Shown here: in pieces, positions 60,688 to 64,000 of the stretch
Numbering within the stretch: the first letter of the stretch is position 1
Layout of the letters: every line of letters begins with the position of its first letter
From: Diphasiastrum complanatum
Lineage: Eukaryota; Streptophyta; Lycopodiopsida; Lycopodiales; Lycopodiaceae
Assembly (NCBI GenBank): GCA_029204225.1
Contig: CM055095.1
Location: 67,109,940 to 67,173,939, forward strand
DNA: 64,000 nucleotides
Reading direction: 5' to 3'
Notes under the pieces: generated by a model
Told to the model about the DNA's origin: nothing
The model's input: the letters and a program-made list of their open reading frames with translations, nothing else
Databases searched by the model: none
Made by a program: the position numbers and the translations under genes

Positions 60688-61289
60688 TGTTAAAATCTAG
60701 CATCTAGATTATTGCCATGTGGCATCTTGATGGATAGCCAAGTGTCATCCACATGTGTACATAATTAGGATTAGATTATGTTGAATCAAGTCACAGCTCT
60801 TAAAATATGCTCATGTCAAGGCCAAAAATCACGGTGCTAGATTATAGAGATTTTTTGGTGTGCTCGGCCACCTCCAAGATGAGCCACCTTGACTCGAGGC
60901 ATCTTGAGCCTAACTTGCTTGATCTAAGGCATTAAGTCCTCTCAAATCTTAGATATGGATTTGGAGCTCATTTGTATATACACTTTTTGGAGATCGAGAT
61001 TGATCGTGATGTTTGAAATTTTGCGCTTGCAAGTAGATTTAATGCATGATGAATGTATGATTTTTTCTTATGAATTGATTTGAAATTGATAAGAGTTCCC
61101 TACTATTCACACATGTGAAAGGCCATGAGGATCAACAAGTGCTATTTCGATTGTGGTGTTCAAAGGCAATTGCCAAATTAGATGCAAAATAGCTAGATTT
61201 GTTGTCTAGTTTTCAATCATAGAGCAATCCTTGATGTTTGATTCATGTTTGGAGATCCAAATGAGGTTGAAACCCTCTAATTTTACCAT
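60688..61289 (+). repeat. Copia-type 5' LTR, about 602 bp
   Basis: TGTTAAAATC...AATTTTACCA, followed directly by TGGTATCAAAGCC at 61290. It interrupts the 3' LTR of the preceding element, so it inserted later. Its internal region beyond 61302 is non-coding leader. Confidence 0.7.
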
Positions 61290-61302
61290 GGTATCAAAGC
61301 CA
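61290..61302 (+). other. Primer-binding site (Met-tRNA type)
   Basis: TGGTATCAAAGCC abutting the LTR end. Confidence 0.8.
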
Positions 61303-61465
61303 TGATCCAAGAATTCACCAAGTCCATCCAAAATTAGCAAGTTTTTCATGATCTAAGTGAATTTTTGAAGCAATTCATAAACTTGATTGGATCTTGAGCT
61401 TGGTACTCTGATTCTAATCAAAACTTGGGTGGTTTTAGGATCAAATTGTTCATTTCACTGTGTGA

Positions 61466-61550
61466 CCCAACGGGGTTGGCTCAACTGGTTAGCTTGGCAT
61501 CCAAAGTTTCTTTGGTCCCAGGTTCGAGCCTCCCCTTGGAAACCAAGAAG
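61466..61550 (+). mobile_element. Short tRNA-derived SINE, 85 bp, with perfect target duplication
   Basis: Flanked by identical 15-mers CATTTCACTGTGTGA at 61451-61465 and 61551-61565. It holds a pol III box A (TGGCTCAACTGG, 61477-61488) and box B (GGTTCGAGCC, 61521-61530) at tRNA-like spacing. The acceptor and anticodon arms do not fold as a real tRNA. It lies inside the leader of the LTR element above. Confidence 0.85.
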
Positions 61551-61739
61551 CATTTCACTGTGTGATGCTCAAAAACCATGGATGATCCAAGACTTTGCTA
61601 TAGTACCAATATACTAATGTGTTGCTAGATTGAGTCTCTAGAACATTCTAGAATCAAGAGCTTAAAATGTACTTTCACATGCATATCAACTCTAGGGAAG
61701 CAAAGCACTATTTTTGTAGTTATGATCTGATGTTTAGAC

Positions 61740-62238
61740 CTCGGTAGGGGATCCAACCTATAAAGTTCTAAACCAAGGATCCTATTCTAAGCATGCCAAA
61801 ACAAGCAACACAAGGGAAACAAATGGTGGACAAACCAACCCAACTAATCCTAGATCGAACGGATCTAGCCTCCTAGCTATGGATCAATCTCAAAGAGAAA
61901 TGAGGCATCACACCAGCGACATACGGCTACTAGTCTCACAATCAAGGATACACTAGTGAGAGCCCAATAGGCATACTTATACCCTCCAGGGCCCATGCAC
62001 CACTAGTAATGCACTGTGACACCTCTGTAGTCTATCTGGGCCACGTCATCCAGTTCCTCAATGACTCACGGATAGACCCATACAAATCTACCATCATGAG
62101 TTTAGGCCTACAACCATTAATTATAACCATATACACATAAGGGCCCCAATTCCCTTATAGTCACAATTAACCTACAGGCTGTTGGTCTATCGATCTCTAG
62201 CATGGACATGCTATCCGAGACCAGTCGTGGGCATGACA
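61740..62238 (-). repeat. Ty3/gypsy 3' LTR
   Basis: The minus strand starts TGTCATGCCCACGACTGG at 62238, right after a polypurine tract AAGGGGGGAAGAA (62239-62252). Shares blocks with 22290-22484. The left boundary was not found; 61740 is approximate. Confidence 0.65.
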
Positions 62239-62252
62239 TTCTTCCCCCCTTA

Positions 62253-64000
62253 TTCAAATTCTGTCCTCAGAACTTAAAACTAAGGAAGTCCTCCTTAAGC
62301 TTCCTTCCTGTTCCGAGGAATCATCATCATCTATGTGACCCTTCCGTTGAAGCAGATGCTCGGTAACTGTTCGATTTCTCAATCTTTTAGTTCTTATATC
62401 CAAGATTTTTTCGGGTTCAAACTGAGACACACTTCCAACAAGTCCAATTGGTCTCCAGAACCAAGATGCTCTCTTTTACGTAGACTCTACTAGAGTCAGG
62501 TTACGTGAAAAACCATATGCATTTGAGTTGGTTTAGGAAGGTCCAACTGGTAAGCTAAGGATGTGATCTTTTACAAGATCTATAACGGTCCTCTGTACTT
62601 AGGGGACAAATTATAATGCTTGTCGGTATGCATTACACTAGAATCCTTCGGGATTCTTCAACATGCCCAAACCCCCATTTGAAATTCTCGGGGCGATAAT
62701 CTCATATTAGCATAATGTCGTTCCCTATCCTGGGCACACTGGACATTTTCACATGCAATCTGTAGCATTTCCTACATATCATGTAGGAAAGTCACTACCT
62801 TATAAAACCTGATTGTACGAGTCTCTACTGAAATGAGTGATACACGTTCAAAACTGCATAACCGGTTGCCAAATGCTTAATAATACTTAATCTCCACCAA
62901 GGATAACTTCCTCTCCGAGGAGATTGCAGTTAAAATGTAGATATTATCTGATCTTTTGATCATGCGGGTAATCCTTCTCTTAAACGATCAAGTATAACTA
63001 GAATCTAACTATGATTTGTCAATCATAATTCATCAAAGTCTTGTCCTATACTCAATAAGAGAATGTGATACCCTAGCATAGGCAACTTGATCAAGGGTAG
63101 AAACACTTCCCAATGAGATTACTGTTGGAAAATATTACCAATGGTCAAAAGAACTTAAGCTCAGAGTCATCTCTAGTTTAGCGAATACAGCCGACCAAAA
63201 GTGACCAGTAAACCTTACGATTGCTCGCAATGTCAATTGGTAATCCATAAAGCCAAAACATATGCTCTACAACTACTTGAGCAAAATCAGATGCATTTTT
63301 AGTGGTCTTTACCCAAATAAACATAGCCGACTTGGTAAGATGGCCAGTCATTATCAAAATTCCACTATCATGTTTATTCATCCGGGGTAATCTTATCGTG
63401 ATCTAAATCCTCTCTTATTGATCAGGTATATCCTAGAGTCTGAGTTATGATTCTCCAATCACGACTCTCCAGATTCTTGAGATCATACCATATGATAAGA
63501 TTGCATCACGATTCTTAGAAGACACATGATTTGTTCCAAAAAGTCCTTTCCATCAGGAAAGTTTCAGACTTTTCCAACTCACTTACGATGCCTATATAAG
63601 GATTGTAATCCAAAAACACCCTTACTTTAGCCATGGCACAAAGTGTCTTTCCAAAGTTAGGGTCCAATCTAAAAAATATCTAGATTTTACTCTTAAGTTC
63701 TAATCTAGAATAACTTAAGACTCACCAGAATTTCATTACGTGAAACTCTATCTTTTGGCTTCTATCAACTATCCAACTCTCTTGAGACTTTCGGGATAGT
63801 ATTCCATCTTTCCAATCGGAAAAAGGTAAGGCCAAAAGTTCTTGTGTATTCTATGCACATAGACCTTTATATAAATCCAAACTTGACCCATAAAGATTAC
63901 GACTTATAAGCAATACATTTCAACAACAATATCCATAAGTAAGATCATATTGTTGATTTTAAACACTAACTCAGAAGTAGCGCTCCTGACTCGGTTAGTT
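62253..64000 (-). pseudogene. Ty3/gypsy integrase C-terminal end (runs off window)
   Basis: Minus-strand gypsy pol. The integrase core at 63381-63178 has MTGHLTKSAMFIWVKTT with Gly where the catalytic Asp is usual, then FAQVVVEHMFWLYGLPIDIA, followed by N where the second Asp is expected (SDR reads SNR). Further down are LSPKYRGP-like and ITSLAYQLDLPKP...HMVFHVT segments (62640-62480), the C-terminal tail common to gypsy integrases. It continues beyond the window; RT and gag would lie at higher coordinates. Loss of both acidic residues and many stops mark it as dead. Confidence 0.8.

Noticed and set aside
61466-61550. Functional tRNA gene
   Set aside because: Acceptor and anticodon stems do not form properly, and the flanking target duplications show retroposition.

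Overview
This is a nuclear plant chromosome segment: AT-rich and gene-poor, made largely of decayed and nested retroelements, with spliced gene remnants and long microsatellites. The intronless plant-type matrix metalloproteinase, the Ty1/copia and Ty3/gypsy families and the hAT-like transposase all point to a vascular plant with a large genome. A gymnosperm or another repeat-rich lineage would fit, but I cannot place it further. No bacterial operon, CRISPR array, rRNA gene or functional tRNA was seen. Everything below was read by eye; no database search was run.

Layout. 1-18.5 kb is a retrotransposon nest: minus-strand copia gag and RT remnants, the 5' half of a plus copia element (2.1-4.2 kb), a minus copia pol (5.2-7.0 kb), a plus Ty3/gypsy element (7.0-16.7 kb) with an unusual long gene after integrase, a 370-bp MITE, and a copia RT-RNase H end (17.2-18.3 kb). 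18.9-21.2 kb is a minus gypsy gag-PR-RT remnant. 23.4-24.6 kb carries the only clearly intact host gene, a matrix metalloproteinase. 27.2-28.5 kb is a small LTR element with nearly identical LTRs and a private 179-codon ORF. 28.9-30.5 kb holds an unrecognised, spliced and damaged gene.

32.5-39.6 kb is the most unusual part. Three spliced genes are tightly packed. A minus-strand gene joins a histone H3-like domain to a Pro/Lys-rich linker and a Ulp1-type (C48) SUMO protease. A divergent plus gene shares a 0.9-kb promoter interval with it. A convergent minus gene has a transposase-like layout. Repeat arrays lie on both flanks (31.7-32.1 and 39.7-40.3 kb). I read this as a candidate multi-gene DNA transposon or captured cassette carrying chromatin and SUMO functions, now damaged by stops and frameshifts.

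40.6-43.5 kb has a 0.7-kb direct duplication around a small spliced ORF. 44.4-48.3 kb has a hypothetical exon and a gag-like ORF interrupted by an internally deleted minus copia element with a CCGAT target duplication. 49.9-52 kb is a decayed hAT transposase. 52-57 kb holds gypsy and copia scraps. 59.3-61.3 kb has two copia-type LTR elements, and an 85-bp tRNA-like SINE insertion with a perfect 15-bp target duplication lies in the leader of the second. 62.2-64 kb is the 3' end of a minus gypsy element. Apart from the metalloproteinase, the genes do not form a recognisable pathway; the other coding material is mobile-element machinery in various states of decay.
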